Assembly (NCBI GenBank): GCA_003427395.1
Contig: BFEA01000164.1
Coordinates: forward strand, 1,060,167-1,100,485
DNA length: 40,319 nt
DNA from: Chara braunii
Lineage: Eukaryota; Streptophyta; Charophyceae; Charales; Characeae
Reading direction: 5' to 3'
The translations under genes and the position numbers were made by a program. The first letter of the stretch is position 1. Each line of letters starts with the position of its first letter. Below, one piece after another: positions 9,738 through 19,616 of the stretch. Under the pieces are notes generated by a model that was given only the letters and a program-made list of their open reading frames with translations, was not told the DNA's origin and ran no database searches.

Positions 9738-10488
9738 TCTTTGAGTGCCCTATACCTCAAAGTAAGCTCTCATGGAGCTGATCCAGGAGTCGATATCTTC
9801 CTTGCCATCATATCTGAACGGTAGCATCACGGCCTTTCTGTCCATGTATGGACTGCTATAGTTGGGACCAGCCGTTGCTGGATCCAAGCTCACGGCTGCG
9901 GCAGTTGCATAATTCCATGCGTTGTCGCTTGTAGCGACAACGGAATCTGCGCATGTTGCAGGTCCCGACTTATTAGCCACCAAACTCAACGAATAATAAT
10001 AATAATAATAAGAAGGGTGTAGAGGTGCAAAGTTAGAACACCTAGCAGCAAGAGGTCGGGGAAGAGAGCTTGAGATTTGGGACTGATGCATGATTGTCAT
10101 TTGTTGTATCTGATCGCGATGCTCCTTGGCCATATCTGCCATCTGAGTACGCATCTGACTCATTTCATCGCGTAGTTGGGACTTTAAACCCAGGATTTCG
10201 CTGAGCAAATGGTAATCTACGAGGGCACGTACGTACTTGACCAGATCTTTGTTGATATATGCTTCTAGCATGGTTCATGGTTAAGACTGTTTTAAAAATG
10301 GTCTCAATATCTTCAGCGGCTGTTTTCCACTTGGCCTCTTCCTCTTTTTCCTCTTTTGCCATTTCCTTTTGATAGAGGGTTTGGTACAACAGTTTATCTT
10401 CTTCATCCACAACATCCAAACGATCCTTTAGAATACCAGAAAGATTGGCTAATGTCATGTTGGAAGTACTAGATCCTTTTGTTGCCAT
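9738..10488 (-). pseudogene. Gag N-terminal half with coiled coil (element B)
   Basis: The likely start is Met at 10488 (MATKGSSTSNMTLANLSGILKDR), followed by an acidic and lysine-rich helix (YQKEMAKEEKEEEAKWK). A frameshift near 10270 leads to a heptad-rich coiled coil (LKSQLRDEMSQMRTQMADMAKEH), a short poly-Tyr run encoded by (ATT/AAT) triplets near 10000, then MLPFRYDGKEDIDSWISSMRAYFEV, the classic start of a gypsy capsid domain. Element C begins about 20 bp beyond the start codon on the other strand. Confidence 0.8.
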
Positions 10489-10507
10489 GGCCTCTCAATT
10501 TCTTCTC

Positions 10508-11950
10508 TCTTGTCCGCCATCCAGGTCGTCACCACCACATCCCCCCCCCGCACCTTGGGTGCCACCACCCTTCCCCCATCCTCCACCTCCACATCTACAC
10601 GAATCGCCCCGTCCTCCACATCCACCCCCCTCTCCGCTAGCACGTCCTCCACACCTCCGCCTTCATCCACCACTACCTCCACCTTGGTCATCAAGACGAC
10701 AAACCCGCCGTCACACAGTCATCAACCATTCCCTCCCAGTTAAAACCCCTCATAACTTCATCCACTATCACTTCCACCCATACCCAGATCACCCCCACAC
10801 CTCAAGCCCTGCTCCCCATTATCCCAATACCTCCTCGGTCCACACTCCTCCTGACCAATCCCACTTCACCTGGGTACTGTCCTCACCCAAACTTGATTTC
10901 AACACCCTCGCCACCATAACGGGTAACATTCCCCCATCCTTTTGGTCAATGGATATCCCCCCCTTCACCGACCTTCCCCACGAGGACGTCTTTGTCTTTC
11001 TCAACAAACTATATGACTCCTTTTCCCTCCACAACATCCCTGTCACACACTGGCTTCGAGCTAACCGCCAGCACGCAAACAAGGAACCCCATTCCTTCCT
11101 TCAGTGGGCCAATCTCATCACCTGCACATTCCGACTACAAAAGACTGTCGTCTTCGACAGAATGGCCCGACCAACCGCTTTGTCCGATACGTCCGTGCAT
11201 TGAGGCAGCACATCCCCCTTGACTATGTCAACGATGCCGCATTCATCACCTGCTTCAAACGGGGATGCCGCAAGGACCTAGCCGCCTCCCTCGTCCACGA
11301 CCCCTCGATGTCTCTCTTCGATCTCCTCAACCGAGCCATTCACCTAAACAAATTCCTCACCCCATACAAAGACGCACTCACATCCGCCCACCCCGCTCAC
11401 GAGTCTTTCATAACATCACCAACGAGACCTCTCTCTCTGCCTCCTCAGACGAGTTCTCCGCGCCCGACCACGACATTCTCTCCGACCTACTAGACACCAC
11501 ATCACTCTCCTTTGACGAATTCTCCACCATTCACCTCATGCGAATGGAAAAGAGAGAACGCTCCAGCCGTCCTCCCATGAGCACCCACCCAACCCGTCTG
11601 ACGAAACTCATGTCGGAGGAGCGAACCTACCTCCAAGCAAAGGGTGTTTTTTTCGGTGTCGACAGTTAGGACATCTACAGACAAACTGTCCAAATGTCGG
11701 ACAATTCACACGTCAGGCACCCAGGTCCGCGGCCCCCCGACCCGCCGTTTCGGCATCCGCCACTCCCAGTCCCTCCACATGAACATCGTCCCCAGGATCA
11801 CCATGAACCTGTCCTGGCATCGACGACTACTCCGCTGGTCATCCCATCGGTGACAACCTCCACCCCACCGGTGGCCCATTTGTCTACAACAATACGTTTG
11901 CCTCCCCCCCCTTCCAGTGCCACACATCCCACCATACGAACCTCGGGCGT
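10508..11950 (+). pseudogene. Gag of element C, several frameshifts
   Basis: A Pro/Thr/Ser-rich N-terminal region is followed by capsid blocks recognisable from element D: KLDFNTLATITGNIPPSFW, HEDVFVFLNKLYDSFSLHNIP, HSFLQWANLITCTFR, FVRYVRALRQHIPLDYV, CRKDLAASLVHDP. The tail LDTTSLSFDEFSTIHLMRM follows. At the zinc knuckle, the sequence equivalent to D's CFRCRQLGH is frameshifted (reads VFFGVDS then stop). The frame changes at least four times. About 130 bp around the capsid centre are also shortened compared with D. Confidence 0.8.
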
Positions 11951-12510
11951 CGCAACCCTTGTCATCGAACGCCCCAACCACAAACCCTCCAAGAAAGTCT
12001 ACGCCACCATGACTCGTATCCACTTCTACCATCGCTCCACCACCGCTACACCCAAGGCTACCTCTCTTGCCCAGATTTCTCAACAATCTATAGCAAGCTT
12101 CGTGACCTCGACTCAGTCCCCAACTACTCCCTTCACGACGAACTTCTTTACATTGACACCAAAGGCACTCGCCAACTTTGCATCCCCGACGCACGTGGCC
12201 TCCCTGCCCAACTCTTGGTCGAGCATCATGACGCCAAGACTGCGGGACACCTCGGGTTCCAAAAAACCTTCGACACCATCTCTCGATACTTCTATTGGCC
12301 TTCCCTACTCGCCAACTTCAAAGCCTACATTCGCTCATTTCCCACTTGTCAAGCCGTCAACCCCTCAAACCGCGCCAAGCCGGCAAGCTACAATCATTGT
12401 CGATCCCCACCCACCGGTGGTAGTCCATTTCCATGGACTTCGTCTGTGGTCTCCCGAAGACCGATTGCGGACATGATTGCACCTATGTCATTGTTTGCGG
12501 CTTAGCTAAA
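11951..12510 (+). pseudogene. RNase H tail fused to integrase zinc finger (element C)
   Basis: KKVYATMTRI corresponds to EKVYAAMTHI after the RNase H domain of element D, and the sequence from here on is collinear with D. The zinc finger reads VEHHDAKTAGHLGFQKTF...YFYWPSL...CxxC region, with FPTCQAVNPSN supplying the second Cys and the first Cys missing. The first catalytic Asp, MDFVCGLPKT, lies in a shifted frame starting at 12433. Confidence 0.8.
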
Positions 12511-12527
12511 CGCACCCACTTTATCCC

Positions 12528-13205
12528 TTGCTCCACAACGCCAAGGACGTCGCCATTCTCTTCTTCGATCATGTTGCACGCCACCACAGTCTCCTCGAGA
12601 ACATCATCAGTGACCGTGACCCTCGCTTCCTTTCACAATTCTGGAAACACCTCTGTAAAGCCTACGGAACCACGCTCGAGTATACCACTGCATTCCACCC
12701 ACAGACCGATGGACAAACCGAGAAGATGAACGACACTCTCCAAAGAATCCTGCAAAAGTATTGCCATCCACATCAACACGACTGGGATCAGTTGCTCACT
12801 GCCGTCGAGATCGTCTACAACAACGTTGTCTGTCCCTCCACTGGCATGTCTCCATTCTACCTTGACCTTGGCTATCATCCGCGCTTGCCCTCTGATTTTC
12901 TACTCCCCTCGCAACTCAACCCCCCCACACCATGCCCTTCCCTCAATGAATGTGTAGCAACAATGAATCGACTCCTCAGAGAAGCAACCGAAGCCCTTGA
13001 AAGAACACAAGAACAACAAGCAAACAGGACTAACAAACATAGACGTGACACGTCATTCAAAGAAGGGGACAAAGTTTGGCTCTCTGCCAAACGCTTTGAG
13101 CCCGAACACGGCTTGTCCAAGAAACTCTCAAACAAGTGGCTCGGAACCTTCTCCGTCATTGAACAAACCTCCCCCGTCAACTACAAACTCCCAACTTCCG
13201 CCTGA
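12528..13205 (+). pseudogene. Integrase core and C-terminal domain (element C)
   Basis: This is the longest intact piece of the integrase. It contains SDRDPRFLSQFW (second catalytic Asp), the Glu in TDGQTEKMN, the DWDQLLTAVEIVYNN helix and a C-terminal GDKVWLSAKRFEPE stretch preceding the beta barrel. The first Asp sits upstream in another frame. The open frame of 225 codons ends at 13205 by frameshift, not at the natural end. Confidence 0.87.
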
Positions 13206-13496
13206 CATGAGTCGCATCCACCCCCTCTTCCACGTAGAATACCTAAAAGAATACCATGAATCCCCAACCCAATTCGCTGACTGCCCTTAACCCAAACCTC
13301 CACCGATCATGCTCCTCACAGACCCATAATTCGTAGTAGAATCCATCATAGTTCGAAGAACCACACAAGTATCAAACTATCTGGAACCAATCACAGTGGA
13401 TACCCTGATGAAGAATCCACATGGGAACCTCTTCCTAACCTTAAGAATGCAATGAAACTTGTTCGCGCCTATGATCGTGCTCACCCTATATCCTAG
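13206..13496 (+). pseudogene. Integrase end and chromodomain (element C)
   Basis: MSRIHPLFHVEYLKEYHES is the usual HPVFHVSxLK motif before the chromodomain. The chromodomain follows as FVVESIIVRRT...NYLE, then after a frameshift GYPDEESTWEPLPNLKNAM and LVRAYDRAHP, ending at TAG 13494-13496. The aromatic-rich GYPDEESTWEP block is characteristic of chromovirus chromodomains that bind methylated histones. One in-frame TAA and one frameshift break it. Confidence 0.85.
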
Positions 13497-14418
13497 ATAC
13501 ATAACCCCTGCATAAACCCCGCCTTGACCCCACCAAAACCCCGCATTCGTGCTCTACACACACCCTTGCCTCTTGAACCCCCCCCTGTCTGATCCGCTCT
13601 TGCCTCCCGCCTTGCCCCGTTCTCCCATTTGTCCTCTGCCACATCCTTGTCTCTCTTGTCCAAGTTCTCTATGTGGCCCCTGCGCGTCGCGGGCGATAAT
13701 GGATCTAATGGCAAGCGCATGAGGACGATGGCATAGTGCAGCTCAGTACTAGGAGATAAGACAGCTGGTTGGCCACCATGCTGTTCCCTTTGGCCAGTGC
13801 CTTCGACGCACAGATTTCTGGAGCAGCACCTCTGACATGGACATCAAGATCAGTCTGCGATCTGCTATCCGGATCAGACCTCATCACCAGATCGTGTACC
13901 GGACGCAACCTGCTACTGGGACAATCAAGTTGAAGCCCTCGCCGTTTATATCACAGAACTGATGAAGACTGCTTCCTCACCGCCACTTCTGCGACCCCCT
14001 CCAAGACCTTTCTCAAGACATGTTTTTGCTTTTGACACTTTGTTACAGACCTGAGACGTTGTTTTTCCAGACCCCTCAGACACCCCAGCCCTTGAGCATT
14101 CAACAAACAAATTTTTCTTTTTTTTCTCTAAAACCTGATAACCTATAACCTTGTAGAACACCAATAGGACCACCCTGGTACTTGTAGAACCTCAATAGGA
14201 TTACCATGATTCGCTGAACATTGCTACTCTCGCCCTTGTGGACCCTCAATAGGATTACCCTGTTACTTGAGCATTGATTCCCTCATCCCTGTAGAACCTC
14301 AATAGGATTACCCTGCTACTTGCATTACTCCTCTTTTCCTTTTCTGACTAGTGATCGGCCCCGTCCCGTCCTTCACAGTTGTTCATTGGGTCTTTGGCAG
14401 CTGGGACGTTTGCTTTCC
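13497..14418 (+). other. 3' untranslated region of element C
   Basis: No coding frame is recognisable between the pol stop and the polypurine tract. The region holds the four-copy CTCAATAGGATTACC repeat (14150-14320). Such long 3' spacers are known in plant gypsy elements. Confidence 0.6.
14150..14320 (+). repeat. Four degenerate copies of a GTAGAACCTCAATAGGATTACC motif
   Basis: Copies begin near 14152, 14183, 14237 and 14290 and share TGTAGAACCTCAATAGGATT with a few changes. The spacing is irregular (about 31 to 54 bp). They lie in the element's 3' untranslated region. Confidence 0.8.
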
Positions 14419-14433
14419 AGAGGGAGGGGATAG
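14419..14433 (+). other. Polypurine tract of element C
   Basis: AGAGGGAGGGGATAG lies directly before the LTR start TGTTACGG. It would prime plus-strand DNA synthesis, and its position and strand agree with the integrase reading direction. Confidence 0.8.
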
Positions 14434-14911
14434 TGTTACGGACTTAGCAAGCGCTCGATCCCTGGTCCGCGGGTTACCACCCGCCAGGCTGCTATTTTTT
14501 TCTTTTTGAGTCCCCGATCTCCGGTTCCTAACTGTTGGCGCCCTCTGCAGTTGGTGCATGTTCTCAAATCCCTCCTTTGGTACTTTCGGACTTCGATACT
14601 TGGCGTCGAGGCTCATACCTTCGATTTTCAGTTCAGCCCCGAGGCAAATTGCACTTCTGCCCTCGGACTCAACTTGAGTCCGGTACTTAAGACCGGACTC
14701 CAGCTGAGTTCCAGTTCTCGGCCTCTTGTCCTTCAGTGTGACTTGCTGCGACATTGTGTTCGGAATCAAGATTGCGACTTTGCGACTTTGCCACTTTGTG
14801 TCTGTGTTCGTCGAGTTGTGTCAAGCCCGTGTTGAGTCGAGTGAGTGTGTGTGTGTGCTCTCACTCCCTCTCTCTTCCTCGACCTCACTGCTCTGCCTCA
14901 GCCCCGTCACA
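14434..14911 (+). repeat. 3' LTR of element C (478 bp)
   Basis: The LTR begins TGTTACGGACTTAGC and ends GTCACA, the standard TG...CA. It aligns end to end with the LTR at 16188-16668 (481 bp) and with the inverted copy at 17148-17580: CTCGATCCCTGGTCCGCGGG near the start, GTTGGCGCCCTCTGCA in the middle, then a (GT)n run and CT-rich end. No matching 5' LTR for element C is present. Confidence 0.85.
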
Positions 14912-15393
14912 ACAACAAATCAGACTACAAGTGACAACATACAACAATGGAGAATTGAGTGGTGTATAAGGTGCAGGTCAAGCATCGGATTGTGCGTGTG
15001 CATCATCAGTCCGCAAAACATCCCAGCCGAGATCCCCTCGGCAGTGAGTGCTGTAATAAAAAAGAAGAGCAAGGAATTCCAGACAGAAAAGAGAGCGGCA
15101 TTGCGTCGACAAATTTGAGTCCAAGGGGCCCTTCTTGTTTGGGGCTGGTCCCACTGAGTCCCTATTGGTCCCATGTAGGTTGCGACCAAGTCCCAAGCAA
15201 GAAGAGTACCCCAAGGTCCTACGTTCTGCCTCTACCGTACCGAAAAAACAAATTTCAACTTCAAGAGAGAACCTACAGACTACATCCATTGAGAATGAAA
15301 AGACAAAGCACTGTAGAAAGATATGGCATTCCAAGCAAGATACTTCATCTCTACATCCATCAGGTTGGTAAGCAGTTTGCACACCAATGCACA
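14912..15393. other. Unassigned DNA
   Basis: No gene or known repeat is recognised. Loose GGTCCCA words (15146-15190) recall the decamer array at 30726-30787. Confidence 0.4.
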
Positions 15394-15829
15394 CAACCAA
15401 GACTTCAGAGGAGGAGGAAGGAGACCCGGAAGTACCCCAATAGGACAAGCAATACCATGCACACACACACACACACACATGGGCAACCCTTAGGTGCACG
15501 AAACTTAACTGAGTGGCCCGAACTCTGAGATGAAGTATAACTCACCCCCTTTCCTCATGTGATCCTCCTAACCCTATTCGCTACCTTTACACCTGTCTCT
15601 TATACACATCTAGATGTGTATAAGAGACAGCAACCAAGACTTCAGAGGAGGAGGAAGGAGACCCGGAAGTACCCCAATAGGACAAGCAATACCATGCACA
15701 CACACACACACACACATGGGCAACCCTTAGGTGCACGAAACTTAACTGAGTGGCCCGAACTCTGAGATGAAGTATAACTCACCCCCTTTCCTCATGTGAT
15801 CCTCCTAACCCTATTCGCTACCTTTACAC
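15394..15829. repeat. Exact 199-bp duplication flanking an adaptor (assembly artefact)
   Basis: 15394-15592 and 15631-15829 are the same 199 bp, including the (CA)n run, with the 38-bp adaptor junction exactly between them. A real duplication would not be interrupted by a sequencing adaptor, so one copy is probably a read or mate-pair artefact. Confidence 0.93.
15593..15630. other. Nextera transposon mosaic-end junction (adaptor contamination)
   Basis: CTGTCTCTTATACACATCT followed directly by its reverse complement AGATGTGTATAAGAGACAG is the mate-pair junction adaptor of Tn5-based libraries. It is man-made sequence left in the assembly. Its translation gives the well-known spurious peptide VSYTHLDVYKRQ. 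Confidence 0.97.
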
Positions 15830-16187
15830 TAGTGCCCTATCATGTAGGAGGGTCTGACTCCAACACCAAAGCGCAACGCCGGATCCCCCCGCCGATGCTG
15901 AAGAAAAAAGTAGCAACTTGCAGTCCGTAGATGCAGAATGGCTACCTCCCTCAAGATCGTCTACTTGAGGGAGGCCCTTAAGTCACCAAGTGTCTCTCTT
16001 ACGTCGGATTCCAGGTGTGAGTGCCTCTCACTGTCGCCTCTCTCAACTTGTCGCATGAAGTCCCCTTGATGTGTCTCGCCACGACAAGCTCACTCTCAAC
16101 CAACCTGGTCAGGCTCAGTGTGGACCCAACACGAGCTAACCAGATGGGGTAGCTTCCTTAGCCCACGCTGCCCCACTTCCCACTTCC
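15830..16187. other. Unassigned DNA with a perfect 11-bp stem-loop
   Basis: CCTCCCTCAAG (15945-15955) and CTTGAGGGAGG (15964-15974) pair perfectly around an 8-base loop. Nothing else is recognised here. Confidence 0.5.
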
Positions 16188-16668
16188 TGTTTCAGGCTCA
16201 GCCAGGGCTCGATCCCTGGTCCGCGGGGTAACACCCGCCAGCCTGCTATTTTATTTTATTTTATTTTATTTGATTTCCTGCTCTTCGGTTTCTGACTGTT
16301 GGCGCCCTCTGCAATTGGCGCCCGTTTTCAAATCCCTCCTTTGGCACTTTCGGATTTCAACACCCGGCGCCATCCGACATTCAGGCTCCCAGACTAAGAC
16401 TTGCGACCCTCAGTTCAGTCCTGCTGAGGCAGGCCGCACCTCGGCCCGCCGGACTGAGCCGTTGGGGCATTCAGTCTTCGGCCTCCGTGCTTGTGCTTCA
16501 ATGTGACTTGCTGCGACTCTGTGTTCGGAATCCAAGATTGCAACTTTGTGACTTCGGGACTTTGCCACGCCGTGTCTACGTCCGTCGTGTTTGAGTCTTG
16601 TGAGTGTGTGTGTGTGCTCTCACACTCTCTCTCCCTCAGTCTCGCCACTCTGTCTCTGCCTCGTCACA
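16188..16668 (+). repeat. LTR of the C/D family, plus orientation (481 bp)
   Basis: The LTR begins TGTTTCAGGCTCAGCC and ends GTCACA. It aligns with the LTR at 14434-14911 over its whole length, including a pentanucleotide (TTTTA)n run where the other has poly-T. A primer binding site follows immediately, so this is a 5' LTR. Confidence 0.85.
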
Positions 16669-16669
16669 C

Positions 16670-16681
16670 TGTTATCGGAGC
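16670..16681 (+). other. Primer binding site, initiator-Met-tRNA type
   Basis: TGTTATCGGAGC lies one base after the LTR and differs at two positions from TGGTATCAGAGC, the common iMet-tRNA primer site of plant retroelements. The inverted copy at 17135-17146 reads TGGTATCGGAGT. Confidence 0.7.
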
Positions 16682-16862
16682 AGTTGAACCCGCCTGACCC
16701 ACCCTGCTTCGTCGTCATCACCTGGCCATCATCAGCATCATCATCGTGATTGTCGCCATCGTGCCATGTCATCATCGTCATCGTCGCGATCGTCGTCGTC
16801 GTGCCACATCATCATCGTCACTGTCGCGATCGTCGTCGTGCCACGTCACCATCGCCGTGCCC

Positions 16863-16863
16863 G

Positions 16864-16893
<30 letters not shown>
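16863..16893. repeat. (GAA)10 microsatellite at the palindrome centre
   Basis: Ten GAA triplets plus one base, inside the spacer between the two palindrome arms. Confidence 0.95.
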
Positions 16894-16894
<1 letters not shown>

Positions 16895-17134
16895 CTACAC
16901 AGAGGTGGCAACGACGATGATGAGGATGGCACAGCGTGTCGACGAGGACGGCGGGCACGACGATGGTGACGTGGCACGACGACGATCGCGACGGTGACGA
17001 TGATGACGTGGAACGACGACGACAATCGCGACGATGACGATGATTACATGGCACGACGGCGACGATCACGATGATGATGCTGATGATGGCCAGGTGATGA
17101 CGACGAAGCAGGGTGGGTCGGGCGGGTTCGAACC

Positions 17135-17146
17135 ACTCCGATACCA
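17135..17146 (-). other. Primer binding site, minus orientation
   Basis: On the minus strand TGGTATCGGAGT lies one base after the end of the inverted LTR copy. It is closer to the iMet consensus than the plus copy. Confidence 0.7.
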
Positions 17147-17147
17147 G

Positions 17148-17580
17148 TGTGACGAGGCAGAGACAGAGTGGGGAGGCTGAGGGAGAGAGAGAAGAGAGAG
17201 TGAGAGCACACACACACTCACTCGACTCAGACACGACGGACGTAGACACGGCGTGGCAAAGTCCCAAAGTCACAAAGTTGCAATCTTGGATTCCGAACAC
17301 AGAGTCGCGGCAAGTCACACTGAAGCACAAGCACGAAGGCCGAAGACTGAATGCCCCAACGGCTCAGTCCGGCGGCCGAGGCGTGGCCTGCCTCAGCAGG
17401 ACTGAACTGAGGGTCGCGGGTCTGAGTTTGGGCGCCTGAATGCCGGATGGCGCCAGGTGTTGAAATCCGAAAGTGCCTAAGGAGGGATTTGAAAATGGGC
17501 GCCAACTGCAGAGGGTGCCAACAATCAGAAACCGAAGAGCAGGAAATAAAATAAAATAAAATAGCAGGTTGGCGGGTGGT
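17148..17580 (-). repeat. LTR of the C/D family, minus orientation, 5' truncated
   Basis: This is the reverse complement of the 16188-16668 LTR. It lacks the first roughly 40 bases: the match stops at GTAACACCCGCC, where pyrimidine-rich DNA takes over at 17580. Confidence 0.85.
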
Positions 17581-17749
17581 ACTCCTCCTCCTCCTCCTTC
17601 TCCTTCTCCTTCTCCTTCTTCTTCTTCTCCTTCTCCTTCTCCTTCTCCTTCTTCTTCTCTTCTTCTTTTTCTTCTTCTTCTTCTCCCTCTCCTTCTCCTT
17701 CTCCTTCTCCTCCGTCTTCTCCTTCTCCTTCGTTCTTCTTCTTCTTCTT

Positions 17750-17812
<63 letters not shown>

Positions 17813-19616
17813 TGCCTTCTTCTTCTTCTTCTTCTTCTTCTTCTTCTTCTTCTTCTTCTTCTTCTTCTTCTTCTTCTTCGCCTTCTTCTTCTTCTTCTTC
17901 TTCTTCGCCTTCTTCACCTTCGCCTTCTTTGCCTTCTTCGCCTTTGCCTTCTTCGCCTTCGCCTTCTTCTTTCTTCTTCTTCTTCTACGCCTTCTTCTTC
18001 TCCTTCGCCTTCTTCGCCTTGTTCTTCTTCTTCTTCGCCTTCTTCTTCTTCGCCTTCTTCTTCTTCTTCTTCTTCTTCGTCTTCGCCTTCTTCCTCGCCT
18101 CCTTCTTCTTCGCCTTCTTCTTCGCCTTCGCCGCCTTCTTCGCCTTTGCCTTCTTTGCCTTCTTCGCCTTCTTCGCCTTCGACTTTTTCGCCTTCTTCGC
18201 CTTATTCGCCTTATTCGCTGCCTTCTTCTCTTTCTTCGCCTTCTTCGCCTTCTTCGCCTTCGCCTTCTTCGCCTTCTTCTTCGCCTTCTTCGCCTTCTTC
18301 GCCTTCGCCTTTGCCTTCACCTTCTTCTTCTTCGTCTTCTTCGCCTTCTTCTTCTTCGCCTTCTTCGCCTTCTTCCCCTTCTTCGCCTTCTTCGCCTTCT
18401 TCTTCTTCGACTTCTTCGCCTTCTTCTTCTTCTTCTTCTTCTTCTTCTTCTTCCTCGCCTCCTTCTTCTTAGCCTCGCCTCCTTCGCCTTCGCTTCCTTC
18501 TTCACCTTCTTCGCCTTCTTCGCCTTCCTTGCCTTCTTCGCCTTCGCCCCCTTCTTCGCCTTTGCCTTCTTCGCCTTCTTTGCCTTCTTCGCCTTCTTCT
18601 TCTTAGCCTTCTTCTTCTTCGCCTTAGCCTTCTTCTTCTTCGCCTTCTTCTTCGCCTTCTTCTTCTTCGCCTTCTCCTTCGCCTTCTTCGCCTTCGCTGC
18701 CTTCTTCGTCTTCGCCTTCTTCTTCGCTGCCTTCCTCGTGTTCGCCTTCTTCTTCGCCTTCTTCTTCGCTGCCTTCTTCTTCTTCGCTGCCTTCTTCGCC
18801 TTCTTCGCCTTTGCCTTTTTCACCTTCGCCTTCTTCGCCTTCGGCTTCTTCGCCTTAGCCTTCTTCTTCGCCTTTGCCTTCGCCTTCTTCTTCGCCTTCG
18901 CCCTCTTCGCCTTCGCCTTCTTCGCCTTCGCCTTCTTCGCCTTCGCCTTCGCCTTCTTCGCCTTCTTCGCCTTCGCCTTCTTCGCCTTCACCTTCGCCTT
19001 CGCCTTCTTCGCCGCCTTCGCCGCCTTCGCCTTCGCCTTCTTCTTCGTCGCTTTCTTCTTCTTCTTCTTCGCCTTCTTTCATCCTACTTCTTCCTTCCTT
19101 CTTCTTGCTTCTCCTCCTTCTCCTCCTTCTCCTCCTCCTCCTCCTTCGCCTTCTTCGCCTTCTTCTTCGCCTTCTTCTTCGCCTTCCCCTTCTTGGCCTT
19201 CGCCTTCTTGGCCTTCGCCTTCTTCTTCGCCTTCTCCTTCTCCTTCTCCTCCTCCTTCTCCTTCTTCTCCTTCTTCTCCTTCTCCTTCTCCTTCTTCTCC
19301 TTCTTCGCCTTCTACGCCTTCGCCGCCGCCTTCGCCTTCGCCTTCTTTTTCTTCTTCTTCGCCTTCGCCTTCGCCACCCGTCTTCGCCTTCTTCGCCCGC
19401 CTTCGCCGCCTCCTTCTTCTCCTCTTTGCCTTCTACTTCTACTTCTTCTCCTTCTTCTCCTTCTTCTCCTCTTCTTCTTCTTTGCCTTCGCCTTCGCCTT
19501 CTCCGCCTTCGCCTTCGCCCTCTTCTTCTTCTTCTTCGCCTTCGCCTTCGCCTTCGCCTTCGTGGCCCGCCTTCGCCTTCGCCGCCTCCTTCGCCTTCTT
19601 CTTTGCCGCGACTCCG
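17580..19616. repeat. 2-kb polypyrimidine tract of CTT, CTC and GCCTTC repeats
   Basis: The plus strand is almost wholly C and T, with isolated G in GCC/TTC hexamers, an (ATT)n patch at 17780-17811, and shifting unit lengths (CTT, TTCTCC, TTCGCC, CTTCGC). All long frames across it (poly-Ser/Leu/Phe on plus, Lys/Ala or Arg/Glu on minus) come from this composition. Such tracts can form triplex DNA and stall polymerases, which fits the assembly gap that follows. Confidence 0.95.

Larger units (their letters stand above)
5070..10488 (-). mobile_element. Element B: degenerate Ty3/gypsy retrotransposon, second family
   Basis: From 10488 downward the minus strand reads gag (coiled coil, capsid-like region, zinc knuckle), protease, reverse transcriptase, RNase H and integrase, the full gypsy order. 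The protein sequence is clearly different from families A/E/F and C/D. No LTR is visible at either end: the right side abuts element C near 10500 and the left side abuts element A near 5066. A 414-bp inverted-repeat element is inserted in gag, RNase H is tandemly duplicated, and both catalytic Asp codons of the reverse transcriptase motif are mutated. Confidence 0.9.
10508..14911 (+). mobile_element. Element C: internally deleted chromovirus-type Ty3/gypsy element with 3' LTR
   Basis: The element aligns with element D. It starts at a point matching D position about 22512 (5' truncated), carries gag, then jumps near 11950 directly to the RNase H/integrase junction, so protease, reverse transcriptase and RNase H are missing. 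Integrase, chromodomain, a long 3' untranslated stretch, a polypurine tract and an LTR follow in order. Integrase identity to D is high, so the two belong to one family. Confidence 0.88.
16228..17580. repeat. Giant inverted repeat of LTR, primer site and leader (arms about 640 bp)
   Basis: Everything from about 16228 to 16864 recurs as its reverse complement from 17580 back to about 16951: LTR, primer site, CGTCGTCATCACC leader and CATCATCG-rich tail. The spacer of about 85 bp holds a (GAA)n run. The arms are diverged by substitutions and small indels. The right arm ends abruptly where the polypyrimidine tract begins. Confidence 0.88.

Noticed and set aside
10445-10743. Pro-rich ORF as a possible cell-wall (extensin-like) protein
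   Set aside because: It aligns with the Pro/Thr-rich gag linker of element D and belongs to element C.
15559-15765. ORF containing VSYTHLDVYKRQ
   Set aside because: The peptide is the translation of the Nextera junction adaptor, not a protein of the organism.
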